DNA of 64,000 nt from Dermacoccus abyssi. Lineage in GTDB: Bacteria; Actinomycetota; Actinomycetes; Actinomycetales; Dermatophilaceae. The notes beneath the pieces are model-generated. The model was not told where the DNA came from. It saw nothing but the letters and a program-made list of their open reading frames with translations, and ran no database searches. Location: NCBI RefSeq assembly GCF_003515945.1, contig NZ_QWLM01000015.1, positions 1 to 64,000 of the forward strand, written 5' to 3'. The position numbers and the translations under genes were made by a program. The stretch's first letter is position 1. The number at the start of each line of letters is the position of its first letter. This document shows positions 8,175 to 15,745 of this stretch, in pieces.

Positions 8175-8891
8175 ATGAAAGCACTCATCGTGGACGAAGG
8201 CGGCCGTGTGGCCGAACGACTGCATCCGGCCCTCGAGCAGGAGGGGTACGTCGTCGAGTCGGCGCATGCGCGGGGCGAGGCGTTGTGGCTGGCGGGCGAG
8301 TCCGACGTCGACGTGGTCGTCGTCTGCTCCTCACGCCCGGGAGTTCACGACGTGCCCACGATTGCGGCGCTGCGCGAGGAGGGCGAGAGTGCGCCGATTC
8401 TCGTCATGGCTCGCCGCGGCAGCAGCAACGAGACGGTCGCGGCCCTCGATGCCGGCGCCGACGATGTCGTCGTCTCACCCGTGCCATTCGCGGAGGTGGC
8501 GGCACGCCTGCGGGCTCTGACGCGCCGCCCGCCGACGCTCCTGCCGGACGACCTCACCCTGGGCGACCTTCGCCTCGATCGCGCGGCACGCTGTGCCGTC
8601 CGCGAGGATAAGGGTGAGCCCGTGACGATCGCGCTGTCGGCGCGTGAGTTCGCCCTGCTCGAACTCCTCATGCGTCATCCCGGCCAGGTCATCTCGCGCG
8701 CTCGGATCGCCGATCACGTATGGGGCGCGGGCCACGAAGCGGGTTCCAACGTCGTCGACCAGGTCGTCAGTCACCTGCGTGCGAAGCTAGACCGTCCCTT
8801 CGGGCGCCGCGACATCGTGACGGTGCGTGGCGCGGGATACCGCATGACGAACGGCGCCCATCCCGCATCGGGGATGAGCGCCGCATCGTGA
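8175..8891 (+). CDS. Orphan OmpR-family regulator with a degenerate receiver domain
   Basis: The 238-residue protein has a receiver-like domain (about 1-115) and an OmpR/PhoB-type winged-helix DNA-binding domain (about 125-230; LSAREFALLELLMRHPG and VVDQVVSHLRAKL). Aligned to PhoB, the phospho-acceptor Asp is replaced by Cys51 (DVVVVCSSRPG), the conserved Lys before PF is Ser (GADDVVVSP), and the conserved Thr of the LTAR motif is Met (LVMARR). The acidic D7-E8 pair remains. Such pseudo-receivers are generally not controlled by phosphorylation. No histidine kinase is adjacent. The gene sits between two convergent-to-it or tail-to-tail Rpf-like genes, so control of cell-wall remodelling is a reasonable but unproven guess. 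Confidence 0.85.
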   Translation: MKALIVDEGGRVAERLHPALEQEGYVVESAHARGEALWLAGESDVDVVVVCSSRPGVHDVPTIAALREEGESAPILVMARRGSSNETVAALDAGADDVVVSPVPFAEVAARLRALTRRPPTLLPDDLTLGDLRLDRAARCAVREDKGEPVTIALSAREFALLELLMRHPGQVISRARIADHVWGAGHEAGSNVVDQVVSHLRAKLDRPFGRRDIVTVRGAGYRMTNGAHPASGMSAAS

Positions 8892-8901
8892 AGCGAGGGC
8901 T

Positions 8902-9270
8902 TTACTTGGCCCAGCAGCTGCTGCTGGCAGCCCAGGGCGAGGTGCCCATCTCGTTGTAGAGCTCGAGAGCAGCGGCGTCCTGCACCGAGGCCGGCGCGAA
9001 CTTGGCGCGGGAGTACCCGGCCGAGGCGTCGAGGCTCTGCCACGTGGTGTCGAGGAACTGGTAGGCGCCCGAGGCGGTGCTCGTCGGGTTCTGTGCCTGG
9101 TAGTTGTTGGAGCTCTCGCAGAACTTGATGGCGTCAAGCGTCGGCTTGGCCTGGCTCCACGTCGCGGCGTTCGCGCCGCTCGCGAGACCCATGCCCGCCG
9201 TGCCGAGGAGGGCAAGGCCTCCGGCGACTCCGGCTGCGCGCTGACGAAGGTTTCGGCTCGAGTGGAACAT
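8902..9270 (-). CDS. Small secreted Rpf/transglycosylase-like protein
   Basis: This 122-residue paralogue of the 7150-7887 product consists of a signal peptide (cleavage probably after GANA at about 35) and one lysozyme-like domain with Glu52 in CESSNNY, GAYQFLDTTW and SPWAASSSCW. It lacks the basic tail of its paralogue and would be freely secreted. The GG after CES is changed to SN, a small departure from the Rpf motif. GAGAGGTG stands 4-5 nt upstream of the ATG at 9270. The DNA encoding the SPWAASS region is nearly identical in the two genes, which points to duplication or gene conversion. Confidence 0.82.
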   Translation of the reverse strand: MFHSSRNLRQRAAGVAGGLALLGTAGMGLASGANAATWSQAKPTLDAIKFCESSNNYQAQNPTSTASGAYQFLDTTWQSLDASAGYSRAKFAPASVQDAAALELYNEMGTSPWAASSSCWAK

Positions 9271-9299
9271 GGGTCACCTCTCGTGTCGACGATGGGGGT

Positions 9300-9321
9300 G
9301 GGAGGGCACGTTCGCCCTCCC
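9300..9321 (-). other. 8-bp stem-loop in the leader of the small Rpf-like gene
   Basis: GGGAGGGC and GCCCTCCC are perfect inverted repeats separated by 6 nt, 30-51 nt upstream of the ATG at 9270 in the probable 5' leader. It may stabilise the mRNA or take part in control; no known riboswitch is recognisable. Confidence 0.4.
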
Positions 9322-9427
9322 GGCTGATCTTCCTTCCTAACAAGGGCGCGGGGCGTGATGCAAAGGCAACCGCTACCCGAACAGCCACCACACCCCGTGA
9401 GAACCCCGCCCTGGCGCGGCAAACACA

Positions 9428-9459
9428 AAGTGGCGCCCGGCCGAAGCCGGACGCCACTT
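9428..9459 (-). terminator. Intrinsic terminator after the four-repeat surface protein
   Basis: On the minus strand a 14-bp stem with one mismatch (AAGTGGCGTCCGGC pairing with GCCGGGCGCCACTT) encloses a TTCG tetraloop and is followed by a T-rich run, TTTGTGTTT. It lies 20 nt past the stop of the gene at 9479. Confidence 0.75.
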
Positions 9460-9478
9460 GCTCGCCTGGAGCGATCGA

Positions 9479-10123
9479 TCAGCGCATCGCGCGACGGCGG
9501 CGTGCGACGAGGACGACGCCGGCACCTGCGATGAGCGCTGCCGCGGAGCCCGTGGCGGTCAGGGCGGTGGCGTTGGACGACTGCGGGACGACGCGGTCGG
9601 TCTGGACAATGGGGCCGGCGGCCGGCGGGGCCGTCTCGGCGGGCTGCGACGGGGTGGCGCCGGGCACGCTCGGCATCTCCCCTTCCATGCCGATGAGCTT
9701 GGTGAACCAGGCCTCCCACTCGGCTTCGGAAGCGTCCATGGAGGGCAGAGCCGGCAGACCGAACATCTTCGCGACCTTGTTCGCCCACGCCTCGAACTCG
9801 GCATCGGAGGCGTTCATGGCGGGCAGGGCCGGCAGGCCGAACATCTTCACGACAGCGTTGACGAAGGCGTAAGCCTCGGCCTCGGTGGCGTCGGCGCCCG
9901 GGAAGGCCGGCAGACCCATGGTCTTGGCGGCGTGCGTCAGCCACGCCTCGATCTCGGCGTCCGTGGCGTTCGCACCCGGGAACGGGGGAAGCTTCGTGGC
10001 GGCCTGGGCGACGGCCGGAGGCACCGTGGGTGTCGGCGTCGGAGCAGCGACGGCGGGGGCGGCGAAGGAGAGGGCCACAGCAGCGGTGCCGAGGCCCGCG
10101 AGCGCACGGGTCTTGAGCGACAT
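9479..10123 (-). CDS. Surface protein with four tandem 26-residue repeats
   Basis: The 214-residue protein has a signal peptide (cleavage near AAPAVAA, residues 21-27), a short Pro/Thr linker, four consecutive repeats of exactly 26 residues (45-70, 71-96, 97-122, 123-148), a Pro-rich spacer, and a C-terminal hydrophobic segment (about 187-207) ending in RRRRAMR. The consensus of each repeat is LP-x-[FL]-P-x-x-[ND]-A-[TS]-[DE]-A-E, followed by an amphipathic helix of about 12 residues ending in G. The architecture is that of a secreted protein held by a C-terminal membrane anchor; no LPXTG motif is visible. I do not recognise the repeat family. The start ATG at 10123 gives a perfect signal peptide. 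A strong terminator follows it. Confidence 0.75.
   Translation of the reverse strand: MSLKTRALAGLGTAAVALSFAAPAVAAPTPTPTVPPAVAQAATKLPPFPGANATDAEIEAWLTHAAKTMGLPAFPGADATEAEAYAFVNAVVKMFGLPALPAMNASDAEFEAWANKVAKMFGLPALPSMDASEAEWEAWFTKLIGMEGEMPSVPGATPSQPAETAPPAAGPIVQTDRVVPQSSNATALTATGSAAALIAGAGVVLVARRRRAMR
9680..9991 (-). repeat. Four tandem 78-bp coding repeats
   Basis: Residues 45-148 of the surface protein are four 26-residue units with no spacer between them. Units 2 to 4 share the ends VVKMFG, VAKMFG and LIGMEG and the openings LPAFP, LPALP and LPALP. Unit number could vary between strains through slippage or recombination. Confidence 0.8.
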
Positions 10124-10242
10124 GGGAGTCAACTTTCGTCGGGGCCCATATCGTTCCGATCGGAGCATGCGGGCGTGATACAGGTCATTATGCGGTACGC
10201 CACAGGAATCTTGCGATTCCTGTGGCGCGCCCATCGGGGAAC

Positions 10243-11499
10243 TCAGGCAGCCCGGTAGGCGGCCCACTCCTCGCGGGTCGGCACGGCGAGCACGCAGATG
10301 TTCTTCCACGTCGAACCGAGCTGACGGCCGAAGCGTCCGGTGTTGTAGGGAAGCCCGTAGCGGCGGCAGATGTCGCGCACCTTCGGGGCTACCTCGATGT
10401 AGCGGTTGCTCGGCAGGTCCGGGAAGAGGTGGTGCTCGATCTGGTGGCTGAGGTTGCCGGTGAGGGTGTGGAAGACGCGGGTGCCGTCGATGTTGGCCGA
10501 GCCGAGCATCTGACGCACGTACCAGTCACCGCGCGTCTCTCCGTCGATCATCTCCTCCTCGAAGGTGTCGACGCCGTCGGGGAAGTGCCCGCAGAAGATG
10601 ACCGAGTGCGCCCACACGTTGCGCAGCGCGTTGGCGGCCACCGTGCCCCCGAGGGCACGTGCGGCGATCGACGCGAACCGTGCGGGGCGTCCGAACGCCT
10701 TGCCGACGACGGCGCCGACCGCTGCTGCCGCGAGCGGCGTCGCGATGTAGTCCTTGAGCACCATGCCGACGGCCTTGTCGCGCAGGTCGCGCATGTCGGA
10801 CATCATCTGCTCGCGGGTCTTGTACCCGGCCTTGTACTGATCCCATTCGATGTCGTAGCTCGCGATGCCCCACTCGAACGTGGGCGCGAGCAGCGCGTTG
10901 ACGAGTGGGTTGAAGACGTCGCGCGGCTTCCACGGCTGGTCGTCGGAGACACGCAGGATGTTGTAGCCCACGTCGCGGTCCTTGCCGATGACGTTGGTCC
11001 ACGTGTGGTGCAGGTCGTTGTGCGTGTGTTGCCAGCCCTTGGCCGGCGCCACGAAATCCCACTCCCACGTCGTGGAGTGGATGTCGGGGTCGCGCATCCA
11101 ATCCCACTGCCCGTGCAGGATGTTGTGCCCGAGTTCCATGTTGTCGAGCACCTTGCCGAGCGCGATGAGCCCGACGCCCGCGCTCCACGCGATGCGGCTG
11201 CGCGCACCGATCATGGCGACGCGACCGGCGAGCTCTGTGACGCGCTGGATCTTGACCATCTTCTTGATGTAGGCCGCGTCCTTGGCGCCGCGCTGGGCGA
11301 GAACCTCGTCACGGATGGCGTCGAGTTCGGCGCCCAGGCGCTCGACGTCCTCGTCGGACAGGTGCGCCGCCGTCGGCGGGCGGACGGCGACGTGGCCGCT
11401 CGTGGGCAGAACGCCGGTACGACGTTCGGGGTTCGCCGCGGCGCGACCCGTTTTGCGGTCGAACGCCCCGGCCTTGGGCTCGGTGGTCGTGACAGTCAT
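10243..11499 (-). CDS. desA3: Membrane fatty acid (acyl-CoA) desaturase, DesA3-like
   Basis: This 418-residue desaturase carries the three His boxes of the membrane FA_desaturase family: HNILH, HNDLHH and HQIEHH. It would introduce a cis double bond into a long-chain acyl chain using O2 and electrons from the adjacent reductase. Hydrophobic stretches lie around residues 108-130 and 255-300. The upstream gene, only 14 bp away on the same strand, encodes a ferredoxin reductase with a 2Fe-2S domain, the same pairing as desA3 with Rv3230c in Mycobacterium tuberculosis, where the two proteins form a stearoyl-CoA delta-9 desaturase. Position specificity here is inferred from that resemblance. Confidence 0.9.
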   Translation of the reverse strand: MTVTTTEPKAGAFDRKTGRAAANPERRTGVLPTSGHVAVRPPTAAHLSDEDVERLGAELDAIRDEVLAQRGAKDAAYIKKMVKIQRVTELAGRVAMIGARSRIAWSAGVGLIALGKVLDNMELGHNILHGQWDWMRDPDIHSTTWEWDFVAPAKGWQHTHNDLHHTWTNVIGKDRDVGYNILRVSDDQPWKPRDVFNPLVNALLAPTFEWGIASYDIEWDQYKAGYKTREQMMSDMRDLRDKAVGMVLKDYIATPLAAAAVGAVVGKAFGRPARFASIAARALGGTVAANALRNVWAHSVIFCGHFPDGVDTFEEEMIDGETRGDWYVRQMLGSANIDGTRVFHTLTGNLSHQIEHHLFPDLPSNRYIEVAPKVRDICRRYGLPYNTGRFGRQLGSTWKNICVLAVPTREEWAAYRAA

Positions 11500-11513
11500 G
11501 ACAACTCCTGAAC

Positions 11514-12596
11514 TTACGCGTCGAGGTGCACAGGCCCAACGGCTGCGCTGATGCAGGTCTGGATGAGTTCACCTTCGTCGGAACACAGTTCGCCCGAAGC
11601 AAGGTTACGGACGGTGCCGCTGACGAGCGGCGTGAGGCACGTGCGGCAGATGCCCATGCGGCACCCGGAGGGAAGCAGGACGCCGGCGTCCTCGCCGACC
11701 TCGAGGAGGGAGGTGTTGCCCTCCGCCGTGGCTTCCTTGTCGGACTTCTCGAACGTGACGAGCCCGCCACGCGCGTTGGGGTCGGCGAACAGCGTCGGCA
11801 TGAAGCGCTCGACCGTGAGCTCGTGCGGCAACTCTTCGGTGTGCCAGAGCTTCTCGGCGTCGTCGAGCATGGCTTGCGGGCCGCAGACGAACGTCTTGCG
11901 GGAGCGCCAGTCAGGGCACAGCTCGTCGAGCTCGTGCGTCGTCGCGAGATCGAGACGCCCCTCGTGTGCGGTGAAGCGGTGCACGAGCGTCAGGCTGTGG
12001 TGCTCGTCGTTCATGCGCTTCAACTCGTCGAGGAACAGCGTCTCGTCCGGCGTGCGTGAGGAGTGAACGACGACGACGTCCGCGTCGTGCCGCTTCGGCA
12101 GCAGGGTGCGCAGCATCGACATGACGGGCGTGAGGCCACTGCCGGCCGTCAGCATGAGGAGCGGACGCGGGCCGCTGGGCAGAAGGAAGTCGCCCTGCGG
12201 CGGCGCGAGGAAGAGCACATCACCGCGCTTCGTCGTGCGGACGAGGTGCGTCGACACGCGACCCACCGCGGTGACGGTGATGGCCGGGTCGTGGCCCTCG
12301 GCCGTGGCGAGGGAGTAGGAGCGCCAGTTACGGGCACCGTCGATCTCGACGCCGATGCGCGCGTATTGACCGGCCTTGTGCGGATCCCACCCGCCGCCCG
12401 GCTTGAACTCGATGGTGGCGGAGTTCGGCGTCTCGTGACGCACGGCCGTGACGACGCCGCGCAGCTGGCGGCTCGAGACGAGCGGGTTGAACAACCGCGC
12501 GAACTCCTGCGGCGGCACCGGCGAGGTGAAGACCTCGGCGGCACGCCAAGCGGCCCGCCGGAAGCGGGCAGGCTGCTGCGAAGCCGAAGGAGTCAC
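11514..12596 (-). CDS. Ferredoxin reductase with C-terminal 2Fe-2S domain, desaturase partner
   Basis: The 360-residue protein has a flavin-binding domain (WRSYSLA near residues 100-106), an NAD(P)-binding domain (TAGSGLTPVMSML) and a C-terminal plant-type 2Fe-2S ferredoxin domain (CRMGICRTC with a later Cys in LIQTCIS). It passes electrons from NAD(P)H through flavin and the cluster to the desaturase encoded 14 bp downstream. The layout matches mycobacterial Rv3230c. The GTG at 12596 was chosen as start because the reading frame upstream is not protein-like; GGAGGAATG lies about 30 nt before it and could alternatively serve a start not in frame. Confidence 0.88.
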   Translation of the reverse strand: MTPSASQQPARFRRAAWRAAEVFTSPVPPQEFARLFNPLVSSRQLRGVVTAVRHETPNSATIEFKPGGGWDPHKAGQYARIGVEIDGARNWRSYSLATAEGHDPAITVTAVGRVSTHLVRTTKRGDVLFLAPPQGDFLLPSGPRPLLMLTAGSGLTPVMSMLRTLLPKRHDADVVVVHSSRTPDETLFLDELKRMNDEHHSLTLVHRFTAHEGRLDLATTHELDELCPDWRSRKTFVCGPQAMLDDAEKLWHTEELPHELTVERFMPTLFADPNARGGLVTFEKSDKEATAEGNTSLLEVGEDAGVLLPSGCRMGICRTCLTPLVSGTVRNLASGELCSDEGELIQTCISAAVGPVHLDA

Positions 12597-12684
12597 TGAG
12601 CCATTGTCCAGTACGTCAGGATCACATTCCTCCGAGGAGGGGGTAAAACGCACTGGGCTTTTCGTCCCTTGAGCACAACCGGGG

Positions 12685-13890
12685 TCAGCGTCCGGTGCGT
12701 GCTCGCCACTCACGCCGCGTCTCACCGGGCCGAGGCAGGTCATCGGAGGAGGCGTCGGTTTCACCCTCGCTCGCACTGTCGTCGTGGCTCTCCGAGAAGC
12801 CCGACTCAGGATCCGCAGGGGCATCGGTCGGCGGGGGAGCGCTCGACGTGCTCTGACCCTCGACGGTTTCGGGAGCCTCGGGGTCGACCTCGAATTCGGG
12901 CACCTCACGGCGGGCATCGAACTCGTCCTCGGGGGAGGCGGGGTCGCGGGTGTCACGTGAGACGCCTGCCGGCGGGCGGGAACCCGCCTCGGTGTCACCG
13001 CCCTTCCAGGCGCGGTGTTCCTCGTCGGTCCGCACGACGCCGTCCTCGCCGAGCACGAGGCCCTCGGGCAGGTCTTCGTCAGCAGGCGGCAGGTCGGAGG
13101 GAATCTCGGGCTCTTCGTCGCGGAAGGTGGGGCCGACTCGCTCGTCGGGTGCCTGGTAGCTCGAGGTGTCTGCGACGCCGAACGGCGGGAACCCCGCGAG
13201 CAGTTCGACCTGACCCACGACGACGGACCCCGGCGTCGGGGCGCCTTCGAGAGGCAACGGGGTGCACAGGTCGACCTCACCGCACACCGTGGCGATTCGC
13301 GAGACGAGGAACTCGTGGCCCGTGAGGGAGTTCTTCTGCACCTCGGCGAACTGGACGGTGCCGCTCAACGTGGCGAGCGCGTCATCCGCGTTGTCGCTCG
13401 GGAGGAAGGTCTCGATCTCCATCGTGGGCGGCCACGCGAGCCCGAACTGCTTGACCTCGGCGGGCGGTTCGCCCTCGAAGCCGGGTAGTGCGCTGCGGGG
13501 CGAGTCGAAGAAGTCCTCGGCCGTCGGGAAGAACTCGGTGTCGATACCCATGGCCACGAGCGCCACACGTCCGACGGGCGCCCAGCCGACGGTGTAGCGG
13601 TTGTTGGGCACAACCGTGAACGGGTCGAGCTCGAAGCCCGAGACATCGGTGAAGACGACCTGCGCGAGCCCGTTCTCCATCGGCGTGATGCCGCGGTACG
13701 GCGTGCGAACAGGCGTTGAGAAGCCGGGGCGCGCGTACTGCGCGTTGCGGTCGAGGAACAGCGTTGCGCCGCTGGAGTCGACCCAGAGGTTGGTGCTCGA
13801 CAGCTCGTGCACCGGCTCGCCCTTCTCACGGACGATGCTCGCCAACGACGAAGGGTCGGTGAAACCGATGCACGCGACTGTGGAACTCAT
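12685..13890 (-). CDS. Unrecognised protein with acidic disordered C-terminal tail
   Basis: The 401-residue protein has no signal peptide or membrane helix. Residues 1 to about 245 look folded, with aromatic- and Gly-rich beta-like segments and several Cys (C8, and CGEVDLC around 205-211). From about residue 255 it is dominated by Asp, Glu, Pro and Ser and is probably disordered, ending in a basic WRARTGR. I do not recognise the family. It is flanked by the desaturase/reductase operon and by a RraA-family gene on the same strand. A TACCTT hexamer 6 nt upstream of the ATG points to a leaderless message. Confidence 0.7.
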   Translation of the reverse strand: MSSTVACIGFTDPSSLASIVREKGEPVHELSSTNLWVDSSGATLFLDRNAQYARPGFSTPVRTPYRGITPMENGLAQVVFTDVSGFELDPFTVVPNNRYTVGWAPVGRVALVAMGIDTEFFPTAEDFFDSPRSALPGFEGEPPAEVKQFGLAWPPTMEIETFLPSDNADDALATLSGTVQFAEVQKNSLTGHEFLVSRIATVCGEVDLCTPLPLEGAPTPGSVVVGQVELLAGFPPFGVADTSSYQAPDERVGPTFRDEEPEIPSDLPPADEDLPEGLVLGEDGVVRTDEEHRAWKGGDTEAGSRPPAGVSRDTRDPASPEDEFDARREVPEFEVDPEAPETVEGQSTSSAPPPTDAPADPESGFSESHDDSASEGETDASSDDLPRPGETRREWRARTGR

Positions 13891-13896
13891 GATCCA

Positions 13897-13902
13897 AAGG
13901 TA
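13897..13902 (-). promoter_or_regulatory. Candidate -10 element (TACCTT), leaderless
   Basis: TACCTT on the minus strand lies 6 nt upstream of the ATG at 13890 and there is no ribosome-binding site. Confidence 0.5.
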
Positions 13903-13971
13903 GGCGAGCGCCGTGCCCGGTGCCACCTATCGAGGGGCGATCAGTCGAGTCGCAGGGCGCGCCGGTCGGTG

Positions 13972-14487
13972 TCAGGCGACGGTGGAGAGGCGCTTCGCGT
14001 TCTCTGCTGAGGTGACGACGACGCCGTCCTCGTCGCTCCACAGGTGATCGCCCGGGGTGAACGTGGCGCCGCCGAAGCTGACGGGTACGTCTTTCTCGCC
14101 CTCGCCGGCCTTGGCCGACTTGCGCGGGTTGGTGCCGAGCGCCTTGACGCCGAGGTCGAGCTCGTCGACGGCAACGCTGTCGCGGATGGCTCCGTTGATG
14201 ACGACGCCCGCCCAGCCGTTCTTCACCGCGGCCTCGGCGATCATGTCGCCCATGAGGGCGCTCTCGACGTTGGCGTCGCCGTCGACGACGAGCACCTTGC
14301 CCTCGCCGGGGGAGTTGAGGGTCTCCTTGACGATCTGGTTGTCGCGGAAGCAGCGGACCGTGACGATCGTGCCGTGGAAGCGGGCCTTGCGTCCGAAGCG
14401 GCGGAACTGCGTCGAGCACGAGTCGAGGGCGTCCTCGAGTTCGTCGTAGAGGTCAGCGGTCGTGATTTCGGCGTTCGTCTCGGACAT
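13972..14487 (-). CDS. rraA: RraA-family protein (regulator of RNase E / HMG aldolase fold)
   Basis: The 171-residue protein matches the RraA family in length and motifs: VVDGDANVESALMGDMIAEAA, then GWAGVVINGAIRDSVAV, where the RD pair corresponds to the metal- and substrate-binding site of the related 4-hydroxy-4-methyl-2-oxoglutarate aldolases. In gammaproteobacteria RraA inhibits RNase E; in actinobacteria a member may have either that role or aldolase/oxaloacetate decarboxylase activity. The trimeric fold is known for the family. GAGAGG lies 6 nt upstream of the ATG at 14487. Confidence 0.88.
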   Translation of the reverse strand: MSETNAEITTADLYDELEDALDSCSTQFRRFGRKARFHGTIVTVRCFRDNQIVKETLNSPGEGKVLVVDGDANVESALMGDMIAEAAVKNGWAGVVINGAIRDSVAVDELDLGVKALGTNPRKSAKAGEGEKDVPVSFGGATFTPGDHLWSDEDGVVVTSAENAKRLSTVA

Positions 14488-14585
14488 GGGTGCCTCTCGT
14501 GTGGGTGCGGCCTGACGTGGGTACCACCGTAGAAGTCGAGCGCTCGTAATGGGGCGCAGTGCGCGCGATCGGTCAGGATGGTGAC

Positions 14586-15732
14586 GTGACCCACTCGTCC
14601 GACGCACAGCTGCGTGCCCAACTCTTCGCTTCCGGCGTCCCGATGTTCGTGCGGCCGAAGGACCGGCTTCGGGGGCTGTCCGGGCGTTGCGCCGCGCCCT
14701 TGCTCACCGTGCTCGTCGTCCTTGTTGCTCTTGGACACCTCGTGGGCGTGGCGGAGGGTCTCGGGTCGACGCCTGTCGAGCAGGTCGCGGGGAGCACGCA
14801 GGCCGACATCCTCGTGACCATGAGCGTTCTCGTGCTTTCGCCTGTGTGGCTCGCCGTGTTCGCCTGGGTGCTACGGCGCCGTCGGGAGGGGGGGCTCGCG
14901 TCGGCGTATCCGCCGTGGCGGTGGTGGCACTCCTGGGGTCCAACGTCGTGCACGGTGTCTCCTGGGTGGCTTCCTTCCGCGAACGGCTCGTCCTCGTGAT
15001 CCTTGTTGTGCTCGCCGCCTACGTCGGAGCCGGCGCCGTCGGCCTGTGGGCCTTGCGATGCGTGGGGCGCGAGCTCGACACCCTCGGGACGATGGTCGGA
15101 CGCGTCCTTCCGGTGATGACGCTCACGACCCTTTTCATGTGCTTCAACGCCGAGGTGTGGCAGGTCGTCCGCCACCTCTCGATGGGCAGGACGTGGCTGT
15201 TGGCGCTCGTCGGCAACGGATTGGGCCTGGTGTTCGCACTGTTCGTCTCGCGCGACGTGCTCGGTGACCTTCAGGACCGTTTCGCGCGAGCCGAGCCCGG
15301 CGCCCCGCGCCTGCGTCCCGGCGAGCGAATCAACGTGCTCGTCCTCGGTTCGTCGTGACACTCGTGCAGAACGTCCTGCTCGCTGCCGTCGTCTTCTGCT
15401 TCTTCATCGGCATCGGGTGGCTCGCGGTGCCCGACGCGACGGCCACGGCCTGGATGGGGTCCGCGCCCGTGTCCTTCACCGGCACGTGGTCGGTGCTGCC
15501 GGTCAGTCAGAGTCTCGTGCAGGTGAGCCTCATCATGGCTGCAGTCAGTGGGCTGAACTTCACCGCCGTCTCCACGAGCGATGCGACGTACCGTCGCACG
15601 TTCGTCGACCCCGCCTTCGAGGAGGTCGAGGAGGCCCTGCGGGTGCGTCACGCCTATCTCGCGACGGGCCGCGACGACAACCCCGGCGCCCCCGACAACC
15701 CGGACAACATGGCGGAGAACTCGGCGTCGTGA
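14586..15732 (+). pseudogene. Integral membrane protein gene broken by two single-base losses
   Basis: Three overlapping reading frames together spell one membrane protein of about 380 residues. The first frame (GTG at 14586) encodes two hydrophobic segments and ends its sense at LRRRREGG in the G7 tract at 14888-14894. Adding one G restores the next frame, with ARVGVSAVAVVALLG and more membrane segments, up to a TGA at 15356. Adding one base near 15355 restores the third frame (TLVQNVLLAAVVFCFF to SGLNFTAV, then an acidic tail). The joined C-terminal half, with N-V-L followed by a hydrophobic helix and later TDATYR-like text (SDATYRRTF), resembles conserved actinobacterial integral membrane proteins of unknown function. 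The last part could instead be a separate coupled gene (GTGA overlap at 15355). Confidence 0.6.
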
Positions 15733-15745
15733 CGCCCGTTCGGCG

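Noticed and set aside
14888-14894. Programmed -1 frameshift signal G-GGG-GGG
   Set aside because: A slippage heptamer fits the first junction, but there is no clear downstream pseudoknot and a second unrelated break at 15355 points to indels. Kept only as an alternative.
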